Shown here piece by piece: positions 38,035 through 46,250 of a stretch of DNA of 46,692 nucleotides. The stretch covers positions 1 to 46,692 of the forward strand of contig CAVVNF010000004.1 of assembly GCA_963749535.1 (NCBI GenBank). Reading direction: 5' to 3'. Every line of letters starts with the position of its first letter. The first letter of the stretch is position 1. Below the pieces are notes generated by a model. That model made no database searches and was not told the origin of the DNA. It worked only from the letters and a program-made list of their open reading frames with translations. A program made the position numbers and the translations under genes. The DNA is from Chersky-299 sp963749535. Its GTDB lineage: Bacteria > Actinomycetota > Thermoleophilia > RBG-16-64-13.

Positions 38035-38877
38035 TCACAGACCAGGATCGAAGAATGCCCCTTTCAACTCCCTGTAGATCTCAGGAAGCACGTTCCGCAG
38101 GTTCGTGTACTCCCTCACATTGTGCTCGGCGAGTCCTTGCACCGCTTCCTCAGGCACCTTCACCCCGTAGGGCAGCATGCACAGCGGCCTGCCGTCGATG
38201 AGCGTGTAGCCCATCCAGAAACGGGTCCGAAACTCGATGCCCCCAGGGATCTCGCGGATGAAGTGGCACATGATGGCCGGAGCCCGAATCGCCCAGGCTT
38301 CCGCGTTTTGGGGCATGTCGAGGCCGTAACCGCCGTACATGGCCGCCACGTTGGGGGCGTGGAAGCGAGACATGTCGAAGCCGAGCTCGGACGGGTGGCA
38401 GAAGAAGATGAAGATGTCTTCAGGACCCGTGCCCACGTCTTCCACCACGTGGTCGGTGCGGCCGTAGATCTTCTCCTTGATGGGAACGTTGGGGTCGAGC
38501 ACCTTCTTCCGGTCCTTTTGACTGATGGTGATCCCGAAGTGGCCCGGCGGGAACCAGATGCCGTAATGCATGCTGGCGAGCGAGTGCCATGCGAACCACC
38601 AGTCGAGCATGTCGACCGTCACACCGGGCATCTTGTTGTTCACGCAGATGTAGCCGGTGCCGTTGGGCAGATGGCACCACCCGGTCTCAACCTCCATGTA
38701 TCCGGGGTCGAGCAGGCGATTGATGTCCTCGGGATAAAGGGCCTTCGCTGCATCCATCGGCCGGTCCGGTCGGACCAGCTCGATCAGCTCGGGATCGGGG
38801 TCGTCGACCGGCCGGTAATAGTACTTGGAATAAGGCAGCGCCTTTTCTGCGGCCGTCAGTTCTCGTATCTTCACCAT
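38035..38877 (-). CDS. PhlG/phloretin-hydrolase-type C-C hydrolase (DAPG hydrolase family), copy 1
   Basis: Zinc hydrolase of the 2,4-diacetylphloroglucinol hydrolase (PhlG) family, 280 residues, intact. The core is VETGWCHLPNGTGYICVNNK, MPGVTVDMLDWWFAWHSL, then HVVEDVGTG and EHNVREYTNLR. Ligands matching PhlG's His129, Glu160, His270 and Glu274 are His98, Glu146, His252 and Glu256. Known enzymes cleave the acyl-to-ring C-C bond of acylphloroglucinols (DAPG, phloretin) to give phloroglucinol compounds plus a carboxylic acid. The start is the ATG giving MVKIRELTAAEK, with GGAGG eight bases upstream. It is about 48% identical by eye to a second copy in the same operon, with the EthD-like gene between them. 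Substrate not proven. Confidence 0.85.
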   Translation of the reverse strand: MVKIRELTAAEKALPYSKYYYRPVDDPDPELIELVRPDRPMDAAKALYPEDINRLLDPGYMEVETGWCHLPNGTGYICVNNKMPGVTVDMLDWWFAWHSLASMHYGIWFPPGHFGITISQKDRKKVLDPNVPIKEKIYGRTDHVVEDVGTGPEDIFIFFCHPSELGFDMSRFHAPNVAAMYGGYGLDMPQNAEAWAIRAPAIMCHFIREIPGGIEFRTRFWMGYTLIDGRPLCMLPYGVKVPEEAVQGLAEHNVREYTNLRNVLPEIYRELKGAFFDPGL

Positions 38878-38961
38878 CAGGGATGCCTCCAATCCGCATT
38901 CGTCTATGCGCGAGTCCGTCTGTGCTCGAATGCTTTCCTGTGTCTGCGCCCAGCGTGACGT

Positions 38962-39744
38962 CTAGGGCAGGTAGTAGCGGGTGTCCCGAAGGAACTCGTC
39001 GGCCGGCCGCTCCAGCAGGAAGGTGCTCGCGAAGTCCACCCCCGGCTTGAAGAACGGGAACTTGGCGGTGGTGTGCGGATAGAACGGGTCCGTCGCCCAC
39101 TCGGGCAACGTGTACGCGGGCGGCTCATCGATTACCGCTCTCCGCCAATCCGCAAAGCTGTCGTACCACAACTCGGTGACCCTGTCCCACTGCACCATCA
39201 ACATGTCGTCGGGCGGCGTTGCGTCGGGGTGCCACGTGCCCGGCAGAGGTACGGGCGGCTTGACGGCCTTGAAACTGAAGAAACGGCGCAGCCCCGGCTG
39301 CTTCATCACCTCGGGCGCATGGACGTTGACGTACCAGTCTTCCCCCTCGTCGAGACGGACGCCCAAGGGATACCGGAACATCATGTACCAGCGGATGCAG
39401 GCCCCCCGGGTGGAGAAGCAATCCCAGCCAAGGAAGTCCTCGGTGGGTTGGGCCGGCACCGCGCAGGTGGCGATAGGATTCCAGACCGGCGCCGGCGTGA
39501 AGCAGTACGCGCCCTTCGGTCCCGGCTCGGGGATTTCGCGCCAATGGGTCTCTGTCACCCGCCAATTGTAGAAGCCGTAAGCTTGAGCATCGGCAGGGGC
39601 GTTCAGCGCGACGTAGCTCTCGTGACGCTGCAGCCACGGCCCGTACCGGCGCGATATCTCGGAGGAGTGATATCGGTAGTACCAGCGCTCCATCTCCGCG
39701 ATGTCGTCAATCGGGAGGTCCATCATGACGATCGACTTGATCAT
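38962..39744 (-). CDS. EthD-like dimeric alpha-beta barrel protein, function unknown
   Basis: Predicted 260-residue protein that I read as an EthD/Dabb (dimeric alpha-beta barrel) type. MIKSIVMMDLPIDDIAEMERWYYRYHSSE resembles the first strand-helix of such barrels, with His in a typical catalytic spot, and a second half (DDMLMVQWDRVTELWYDSFA) has a similar strand-helix pattern. That would make it a tandem fusion. Trp, Tyr, Pro and Phe are abundant. Families of this fold include monooxygenases, isomerases and proteins that act on reactive aromatic or polyketide intermediates; no more exact assignment is possible. It sits between the two PhlG-type genes, with AAGGAG before the ATG, so it almost certainly belongs to the same process. 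Confidence 0.65.
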   Translation of the reverse strand: MIKSIVMMDLPIDDIAEMERWYYRYHSSEISRRYGPWLQRHESYVALNAPADAQAYGFYNWRVTETHWREIPEPGPKGAYCFTPAPVWNPIATCAVPAQPTEDFLGWDCFSTRGACIRWYMMFRYPLGVRLDEGEDWYVNVHAPEVMKQPGLRRFFSFKAVKPPVPLPGTWHPDATPPDDMLMVQWDRVTELWYDSFADWRRAVIDEPPAYTLPEWATDPFYPHTTAKFPFFKPGVDFASTFLLERPADEFLRDTRYYLP

Positions 39745-39890
39745 TCCGCTCTCCTTGTATCCTTTCGCCTCTCTTGTTCTTCCTCGCGCTTGCTTGGCGG
39801 CGCCGCGCTCATGGGTGCCAGGAGACTGCTAGGGCGAATGGTGCCACCCACGATTTAGACGCCTCACATGATCTAGAGCCGGAGGATGGT

Positions 39891-40862
39891 CTAGCCCAGC
39901 GGACCCTTGTCCCTCTGCTCCGCGTAGATCTTTGGCAGGAAGGCCCTCAGATTCGAGTACTCCTGCACGTTGTGCACGGCTAGCCCGAACGGCGCCTGCC
40001 AGGGCACTTTCGCTCCAGGCGGCAGGATGCACACCGGACGCTTCTCCACCACTTGGTAGCCCAACCAGAAGCGAGTGCGATATTCGATCCCACCAGGGAT
40101 ATCCCTGACGAAATGGCACATCATCGCGGTGGCTTTGGGCACGAACGGCGGCGAGCCCACCGGCGCGTTGGCTCCGTTCGCGCAGACGGCGGTCGAGACG
40201 TTCGGCTTGTGGAAACGGCTCATGTCGAAACCGAACTGCTCGGGCGTGAGGAAACTGATGTAGATGTCGTCGAAGCCGCCCCCGATGTTCTCGACCACAT
40301 GGTGGGTGACCCCTTGCCAACGAGCCGTGTCCGGGAGACCAGGGTCGGGGTCGAGCACTTTCTTCCGATCCCGCTCGTCGTTGGGAGAGATACCCGCGTG
40401 CGCGGGCGGCCACCAGATCTTGTAGCGCAGGTCTTCGAGGCTGTGCCACCACATCCACCAGTCGACCATCTCGGCGGTGACGCCGGGCATCTTATTGTTG
40501 ACGGCCACGTAGCCGGCCCCGTTCGGCAGGACGCACCAGCCCGTCTCACCGGGCAGGTAGCCGGGCTCGAGCAGGTCGTTCATGCTCTCGGGCAACAGGA
40601 CCTCGGCAGGGTCCAGCGGCTTGTCCGGTCGGAGCTGGGCCATGAGGGCCGGATCCGGTGTTGCGAGGGTCCCATAGTAGTACTTGGAATAGGGCTTGGC
40701 TTTCTCCTCGGCGGTGAGGTCGGGAAGCTGGCCCCCGGCGGGCCCGGCGGGGTGTTCCCCGGCTGGGCCGTTCGCGGCGCTGGGACCTCCAACGGCCGCC
40801 CGTCCGGCGGCAGTGGCGGGCGCGCCCGTAGCCGTCGGTTTGTCGCTCGTGGAGTCGCTCAC
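39891..40862 (-). CDS. PhlG/phloretin-hydrolase-type C-C hydrolase (DAPG hydrolase family), copy 2
   Basis: Second PhlG-family zinc hydrolase, 323 residues, intact. It has an extra N-terminal Ala/Gly/Pro-rich segment of about 45 residues (APATAAGRAAVGG...), absent from copy 1. The core repeats the family: ETGWCVLPNGAGYVAVNNK, WWMWWHSLEDLRYKIWWPP, HHVVENIGGG and VHNVQEYSNLRAF. Predicted zinc ligands are His140, Glu191, His297 and Glu301. Its GTG start overlaps the stop of the upstream flavoprotein gene by four bases (GTGA), a strong sign of coupled expression. Two paralogues in one operon suggest different acyl substrates, successive cleavage of a diacyl compound, or a hetero-oligomer; these are inferences. 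Confidence 0.85.
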   Translation of the reverse strand: MSDSTSDKPTATGAPATAAGRAAVGGPSAANGPAGEHPAGPAGGQLPDLTAEEKAKPYSKYYYGTLATPDPALMAQLRPDKPLDPAEVLLPESMNDLLEPGYLPGETGWCVLPNGAGYVAVNNKMPGVTAEMVDWWMWWHSLEDLRYKIWWPPAHAGISPNDERDRKKVLDPDPGLPDTARWQGVTHHVVENIGGGFDDIYISFLTPEQFGFDMSRFHKPNVSTAVCANGANAPVGSPPFVPKATAMMCHFVRDIPGGIEYRTRFWLGYQVVEKRPVCILPPGAKVPWQAPFGLAVHNVQEYSNLRAFLPKIYAEQRDKGPLG

Positions 40863-42585
40863 GGCTTCCTCCCTTCTAAACCGGCAGGCTTGAACGGATA
40901 GCGCTCCAAGGGGACATCCTCCGTGGATAAGACCATCTCCCCCTTCTCATCCTTCATGCTGATCCACTTGAGCCAGTTCTTGTCGTCGCGATCGGGGTAG
41001 TCCTCGCGAACGTGCCAGCCCCGTGACTCTTTGCGTTCCAGAGAGGACCGGTAGAACATCTCCGCGCTCAAGCACATGCTGACCACCTCGTTGCACGCGG
41101 ACAGATGGTGATGATCGGACGCGACCAGCTGTGGGGTCTTCGCTCGGATGTCGAGGATGCGGCCCAGCGCCTCTTCCATGCGGTCCTTGCTCTTGTACGT
41201 GCTGTAGCCCACCGGGTTGAAAGCGGCCTGCACTTCGCTCACCAACTCGAGCGGATGAATGCCGGCGCTCTTGCCGAGCGGAGCGAACACCCTCTGCTTG
41301 ATGGCCTCAGCTTGCTCGGCGTCCGCGCGCGGCTCCCCAGCCTTGGCGGCGTATGCGACCGCGGCGTTGGCGCCCCGGATGCCGCTCCAGACTGCGTTGA
41401 AGAGACCGCTTCCCCGTTGCCGATGCGGCGGACAGATGGCGCCGATCATCGAGGATCCGGCGTAGGCTGAGGCGCCAACGGCGTAGAGTCCAGGGACGGT
41501 CGTGGCATGAGAGTGGTCGGTCTTGATAGGCGTGTGCTCGACCATCAGTACCGGGATTACCTCTTGCACGGCGAGGTAGCCGTCCGCAGCCTGGGTCTTC
41601 TCCAGGAGCCGCGTCCAGAACGCCACCGCCTTGGGCCGATTCCACACCTCGTTGCTGCCCACGTGCTTCACCGTATTGTTGAGCAGCCAGTTGTGCGAGT
41701 GCATCGTGTACAGAGGTCCGTTACCGGCCCTCCATTGCTGGTACCAGACCACGCCTGTCATCGCCCCACTGTCCGAGTCGCGCTCGCTGCGGAAAGAAGG
41801 GGAGAGGAACTCCCATTTGCGGTTGTAGAGCGCAGTCTCTGCTGCAAGCACTGCTTCTTTGCTCCGGGTGCCCGCCAGTTGCAGCATGGGCCCGAACTCT
41901 GCGTTCCTCATCTCCGCGCCGGCTCGATAGGCAGCCGCTTGGCCGTCACCCCGCTGGCAACTCCACATGCCGAGAAGCCGGTACGCCTGACCAGCGGTCG
42001 CGATGATGGTCGCCTTGGCCTTGACGATATGGAAGGTCCCGTCTAAAAGGCTGAAGCCCACCGCGCCTACTGCCCTGCCCGCGTCCGTCAGCAAGTCGAC
42101 GATAGTGGTCTTGTCGATGAACTCCACCCCCAACTTCTTCGCTCTGCGGTGAATCGGGAGAAGCATGTCCAGCTCCGCCGCGGTGAGGCTCCATGGCGCC
42201 CACGGGTAAAACCGCTCGTGGGTAAAGTCTCCACTTGCGTCCCGGCACATCCGGCCGCCGCTCCAGGTGTCGAAGCGTTCGAGGGTGGCATAGCTTTCCA
42301 CGGCATATTGGCGGAGGAGATCCTGGTCCTCGAGATAGATCCCGATGTTCTCCACGTGGTATTTGATGAACTCGTCGACACTGTCCTCTTTGGCCATGTA
42401 CGAGAAGACCCCGGCGCCTTCTTCGCCTGCCCGGCCCACCCGCTGGTGGCCTTTTCCACCACCACCACGCCTGCCTCGGGGGACGCTTCCTTCGCCGCGA
42501 TTGCGGCCGATATACCGGCTATTCCCCCACCGATGATGAGGATGTCCGTAAATGTGACTTTGCCTAGCTGTTGAAGTGTGGTCAT
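40859..42585 (-). CDS. FAD flavoprotein, fumarate reductase/AprA-like, one frame break
   Basis: FAD-dependent oxidoreductase of the succinate dehydrogenase/fumarate reductase/AprA superfamily, about 575 residues. The N-terminal dinucleotide site is ILIIGGGIAGISAAIAAK, and ATIIATAGQAYRLLG and PGLYAVGASAYAGSSM are family FAD signatures. The C-terminal helical domain is like AprA/SdhA (RMEEALGRILDIRAKTPQL). It is smaller than typical AprA (about 650) and does not have its full insertions. One break near 42412. Start ATG; next upstream on the same strand, 10 bases away, is a two-cluster ferredoxin, so the pair probably exchanges electrons as in AprAB-like systems. Possible roles are C=C reduction or oxidation of a phenolic or enone intermediate (inference). 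Confidence 0.8.
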
Positions 42586-42595
42586 GCCCTCACCC

Positions 42596-42839
42596 CTAGA
42601 TGACCTTGTATGGGAAGCCCGGCTCGACGATCGGTGGGAAGGGCTTGTCCCAGTCGACTATCACCTCTATGCACTCTTTGGGACAGTTGAGCTCGCAAAG
42701 ATTGCAGGATGCGCAATCTTCCGGGTAGGCGACGACGGGCCTCTTGTTCTCGTCGTCCCAGCGAAACGTCCACGAAGCAGGCCTTGTAGCAGATCTTGCA
42801 TCCGTTGCAGCAGTCGAAGTCGATCTTAATGGTATTCAT
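42596..42839 (-). CDS. Two-cluster [4Fe-4S] ferredoxin, one frame break
   Basis: Small ferredoxin of about 81 residues. N-terminal MNTIKIDFDCCNGCKICYKAC gives one C-x2-C-x2-C...C cluster; after one frame break near 42764 the sequence resumes RWDDENKRPVVAYPEDCASC, then NLCELNCPKECIEV, which gives the second, and ends PPIVEPGFPYKVI. This is a bacterial 2[4Fe-4S] ferredoxin, with an AprB-like tail. The ATG has GAGG upstream. It leads the six-gene minus-strand operon and probably hands electrons to or from the flavoprotein encoded next. A good promoter lies just upstream. Confidence 0.85.
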
Positions 42840-42922
42840 GTGCGTCCTCGCATCCCGTTCGAATGAAAGAGACAATGCGCCCGTGGTGGCTGCATGAGAC
42901 GAGCCCGGCCCCCGCCGCTCTC

Positions 42923-42951
42923 ACTATAGGAAAACTAAAGCCTATTAGCAA
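42923..42951 (-). promoter_or_regulatory. Promoter of the ferredoxin-PhlG operon
   Basis: Minus strand: TTGCTA (42951-42946), 17-base spacer, TATAGT (42928-42923). Transcription would begin about 75-80 bases before the ferredoxin start. The spacer and flanks are AT-rich and contain AGG...CCT and repeated CTAAAG, a possible site for the MerR-TetR regulator. Confidence 0.55.
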
Positions 42952-42963
42952 TCCTAAAGTGGA

Positions 42964-43090
42964 CCGCGGATCATGTCAACTCAGCATCCTCTGGCTTCGC
43001 GGCCGCGGGTGATGTCAGGCCGCGCCTGCGGGGTGCGTGGCCGCGGGTGATGTCAACCCGGCTCTTTCGGGCTGCGCGGCCGCGACAGAT
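42964..43090. repeat. About 39-bp tandem repeats, 3 units plus a fragment
   Basis: Units begin CCGCGG at 42964, 43003 and 43041, with a fragment CCGCGACA at 43080; spacing is 39, 38 and 39. Each shows CCGCGG(G)TGATGTCA-like sequence followed by a more variable half. The repeat half is about 16-20 bases and degenerate. It lies between the PhlG-operon promoter and the 3' end of the MerR-TetR gene. It may be a regulator-binding array or the decayed end of a mobile element. Confidence 0.6.
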
Positions 43091-43104
43091 AGCGGCTGAG
43101 GTGG

Positions 43105-44037
43105 TTAGGCACGCGCGGCCGGTGGAACGGGTGGCGCAGAGGCCGCGACTCTTTCCACCAGCTCGCGATAGCGTTCGAGCTCCTCGCGAAGGTCGAGACG
43201 ACCGGTGTAAACGGCTTCAAGAGCTAAGAACATCAGGAGCTGCGCCCATATCGACGTATTGTTCGAGAACTTCCTGTCCCATGACGCTCTCATCACCATG
43301 TTCTCGTTCGCACCCAGGAGGCCGTAAACCATCAGCTCGTCCGATATCGGCGGCCATCCCTGCCCGCTCCGGAGCCGCGCCAGGTCTTCCTCAGGGCCGC
43401 CAAGGATCTCGGCGTAGCTGGTACGCACCACCTTGCGCATCTCACCGTCTTCGTGCAGGGCCTCAGCCCTCGTGAGCGACAACAGATCGGGGCTGAGCGC
43501 CTGAAGGCCAAAATAGGCGTGGATCCTCGATATGAGGTGCACCACCGGGTCCGGCTCGAGCGCCAATTCCGGCTCGAGAAACCCATGCATCCAATGCACG
43601 AAGATGCCGAAGCACTCGATGAACAGCTCTCGCTTGGTGGAAAAATGGCTGTAGAAGACCGGCGGCGTGATCCCCACTTCTTTGATGATGTCGGCCACGC
43701 GTGTCCTCTGGTAGCCCCTTCTCGCAAACAACCTGGCTGAGGTCTCCAGGATCGCCTGGCGGATCTGCTGGGTCTGTCTGGCCACCAGGTCGACTTCGCT
43801 CCCGTCACCGGAGCTGATGCGGTCGGAAAGCCTCTCCTTGATCGCTGCCAAATCCAAGCCTTCTCCCTTGAGGCGGTCTATCTCTCGCAGCAACTCCAGG
43901 TGGAGATCCGAGTAGATCGCCCGGCTGGCGGCGGCCTTCTGAGCAGTCGGAAGTAGACCCTCCCGCACGTAGAAATAGACGGTGCTGCGGGGGACTCCGC
44001 TCATCCGCTCGAGCTGGGAGATGCTCAATGCCTGCAT
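43105..44037 (-). CDS. MerR-TetR fused double-HTH regulator
   Basis: Regulator of 310 residues with two DNA-binding domains in one chain. Residues 1-70 are MerR-like: LSISQLERMSGVPRSTVYFY, VREGLLP, then YSDLHLELLREIDRLKGEG. From about 85 there is a TetR N-terminal domain: QIRQAILETSARLFARRGYQ, VADIIKEVGITPPVFYSHF and STKRELFIECF. The C-terminal two-thirds is a TetR-type ligand domain. Such MerR-TetR combinations are uncommon but known in actinobacteria. It lies upstream of the ferredoxin-PhlG operon on the same strand, with the tandem repeats and promoter between them, so it is the best candidate controller of that operon. AAAGG upstream of the ATG. Confidence 0.85.
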   Translation of the reverse strand: MQALSISQLERMSGVPRSTVYFYVREGLLPTAQKAAASRAIYSDLHLELLREIDRLKGEGLDLAAIKERLSDRISSGDGSEVDLVARQTQQIRQAILETSARLFARRGYQRTRVADIIKEVGITPPVFYSHFSTKRELFIECFGIFVHWMHGFLEPELALEPDPVVHLISRIHAYFGLQALSPDLLSLTRAEALHEDGEMRKVVRTSYAEILGGPEEDLARLRSGQGWPPISDELMVYGLLGANENMVMRASWDRKFSNNTSIWAQLLMFLALEAVYTGRLDLREELERYRELVERVAASAPPVPPAARA

Positions 44038-44107
44038 CAGAGGCCTTTCCCGTTGGCTCGCCGTGCCGGGGGACGATGGCGCACGGCGGTCCGATGATAC
44101 ACGCGTG

Positions 44108-44917
44108 CTACCACGCGTTCTTCCCGCCGTCCACGAGAATCGTCTGACAGGTCATGAAGTCGCTGTCCTCGCTGGCAAGGAAGAAGGCCGGTCCCGCGAG
44201 ATCGTCCGGCAGCTCGTTGCGTTGACTCAGAGCCTGGGACAACCGATAGCTCTCCTGGAAATGCGCGTCCATCCCGTCATGCTGCTTGTTGGCCTCCGTG
44301 AGCGAGTATCCAGGAGCAAGGCCGTTCACACGGATGCCGAACGCGCCCAATTCCCGCCCCAACGCCCTGGTGAAACCGATGACCCCGCCTTTGCTCGACA
44401 CGTAGTGGATGAATCCCGGCACGGCTTCCCAAAAAGTGCTGGACGTGAGGTTGATGATCTTGCCGTACCCGGCGGCCTTCATGTACGGGACGACGGCGCG
44501 GGCACAGAACCACTGACCCCGCAGGTTCACCGCCATCATGTAGTCCCAGTCCTCTTGGGACCATTCGTCGAACCGCTTCCAACCCTGCTTGGACATCTTG
44601 CCGCGAAGCGCGGCCGCGTTGTTGACGAGGATGTCGATGCGGCCCCCCCAGGCCTGAGCGACCTGTTTCGCCGTGTCCTCACATTGGCGCAGCTCGGTAA
44701 CGTCGCAGGTGAAGGCCAACGCGGTCCCGCCGCCTTCCTCGATCTCCGCGGCGACGGAGACGGCGCTCGGTCCATCTATGTCGAGCACGGCCACTCTGGC
44801 GCCTTCCTCCCCAAATCGTATGGCGATGGACCGCCCGATGCTGCAGGTCCCGCCTCCGCCCGTGACGATCGCGACCTTGTCCCTCAACCGTTGGGCTGCC
44901 TCGACTTTAAGCTCCAT
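44108..44917 (-). CDS. Short-chain dehydrogenase/reductase (SDR)
   Basis: Classical SDR, about 269 residues, intact. The cofactor site is KVAIVTGGGGTCSIGRSIAI, with Asp in AVLDIDGPSA favouring NAD(H). ILVNNAAAL, SST...YVSSK (catalytic Ser and Tyr-x3-Lys), then the VNGLAPG strand, complete the family pattern. The insertion TCS in the glycine-rich loop is slightly unusual. The second of two ATGs is preferred because AGGAGG lies five bases upstream of it. Substrate unassigned. Phloroglucinol reductase is also an SDR, so a ring-reduction role is possible but untested. It is 70 bases upstream of the MerR-TetR gene on the same strand. Confidence 0.85.
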   Translation of the reverse strand: MELKVEAAQRLRDKVAIVTGGGGTCSIGRSIAIRFGEEGARVAVLDIDGPSAVSVAAEIEEGGGTALAFTCDVTELRQCEDTAKQVAQAWGGRIDILVNNAAALRGKMSKQGWKRFDEWSQEDWDYMMAVNLRGQWFCARAVVPYMKAAGYGKIINLTSSTFWEAVPGFIHYVSSKGGVIGFTRALGRELGAFGIRVNGLAPGYSLTEANKQHDGMDAHFQESYRLSQALSQRNELPDDLAGPAFFLASEDSDFMTCQTILVDGGKNAW

Positions 44918-45168
44918 CATTTCCTCCTGCCGGCGGATCCACTCTTGACGGGTGCCTCACTCCTGATGCTCCGGATGTCCTTAGGCGCACAAACGCCCAG
45001 ACTGCCGGAAACCAGACGCTACCAGAACCTGGACCCCGCCAAAAGCCCCAGGGCTCGAGCACGAGTATCTCCAGCGCATCGAGCAAGCGCCGTTCGCGCG
45101 CGCGGGGCGCCGTCGCGAGACTCCGCGGCCGGCCGCACAGAAGCCGGCGGCCTTCCAGGAGTTCTCCC

Positions 45169-46168
45169 TCACCGGCGTCGACGCGGCATGAACCGGATGT
45201 CGTCCTTCTCGTTGTAGGTGTTGCGGCGGTCCAGGCTCGCCGCGTGGCGTTCCTCGAGCTTGGTCAGTTCCCGCTCCACGTCGAAATCCGGATCTGACAC
45301 GGCTCGATGCGCTCCAGCACCTCGAATGTGAAGTTCTCCCGTCCGTAGCGTCGGAAGTCCTCCTGCATCCTCTGGTTCTCGAAGGAGCCCACATTGAGCC
45401 CGAACTCGATGCGATTCAGCGGGCCGTGCAGGTTCAACGCCGAGCCCAGAAAGACGGTGCCCGTGACATTGTTGACCACTCGGAAGACACCCGCGGTCGT
45501 TTCCCGCAGTTTGTATTCCTCTCTTAAAGTCTTGCTCTCGTTTTTCATTCCGTTTTCTCCATTCGGGCGTCCGACGCTCGTTTCAGTGATCGGATTCCGC
45601 AGAGCGCTCGAGGGAGGCTTGCTCGTGCGTGAATACATGCCGCGCTCGCGCACCAGATAGCCTTCGTCCACCAGCAACCGCCTGATGAGGCAATAGTCCT
45701 CGAACGCAGCCGCGATAATCTCGTTCACCAGCGCTTCCGGATATATGCTGCCAGGCTCGAACAGCGCCGCGAACTGATCAAGCACAACCTCACGCTTGCG
45801 CTTTTGTGCAGGCATTTTGGTCAGGCGGCCACCGTCGAAGAAGGCCGCTATCACCCGCTCTCCGTCCAGCTTCAGGCGATCGGATGGGTCTGCGAACGCC
45901 AGCTGTTCGATACGGACGAGCTCCGCGAGGGTGAGTTCGAGTGTCGCCGGCGCGAGTCGATAGACCATGTAGTACTGATCCCGGCTCGGGGTGACCAGGT
46001 TGGCATCGGCAAGCTTCTTGAGATGGAAGGAGACGGTCGAGGGGGCAAGGCCGAGTATGCCGGCGATCTCCTCGCTGCAGAGTGGTCCCGCCGCGAGCGC
46101 ACCAGGATCAGAAGCCTCGAGCGGTCCGCCAGCGCCTTGGCCAGGCTGAGGGACGTGTCAAGTTCCAA
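45169..46168 (-). CDS. ArsR-type HTH plus DUF2087 plus GIY-YIG-like regulator, frame-disrupted
   Basis: Fusion of about 330 residues. The N-terminal ArsR winged helix is rebuilt over a break near 46100: LDTSLSLAKALADRSRLLIL, then GPLCSEEIAGILGLAPSTVS, FHLKKLADANLVTP. A DUF2087 middle region (DGGRLTKMPAQKRKREVVLD, EIIAAAFEDYCLIRRLLVDE) follows. The C-terminal GIY-YIG-like domain (EEYKLRETTAGVFRVVNNV, then TGTVFLGSALNLHGPLNR) ends after a second break near 45300 in DPDFDVERELTKLEERHAAS, TYNEKDD. The classical GIY catalytic tyrosines are not evident, so it may be a non-catalytic domain. The start is unclear: TTG at 46168 is the best in-frame choice, but no ribosome site is seen. A 30-bp palindrome lies just upstream. 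Confidence 0.7.
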
Positions 46169-46179
46169 AGCACGATGCC

Positions 46180-46209
46180 AATCTGTTTCGATAATAGTCG
46201 AAATAGATT
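46180..46209. promoter_or_regulatory. 30-bp palindromic operator upstream of the ArsR-DUF2087 gene
   Basis: AATCT-G-TTTCGA-TAATAG-TCGAAA-T-AGATT. The two halves mirror except for single spacer bases. It ends 12 bases before the probable start of the minus-strand ArsR-type gene, a typical autoregulatory site. Confidence 0.65.
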
Positions 46210-46250
46210 AGCACGAGGCTGGGGTTGGGTCCAAGCGGTGAGCCTGCTAT

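Noticed and set aside
40859..42839. Dissimilatory APS reductase (AprAB)
   Set aside because: The flavoprotein is too short, the ferredoxin lacks the long AprB form, and no sulfate-reduction gene is near; the PhlG operon context suggests another reaction.
42964..43090. CRISPR-like array
   Set aside because: Units are 38-39 bp with a degenerate half of about 16-20 bases, few in number, and there are no cas genes; a true array has near-identical repeats.
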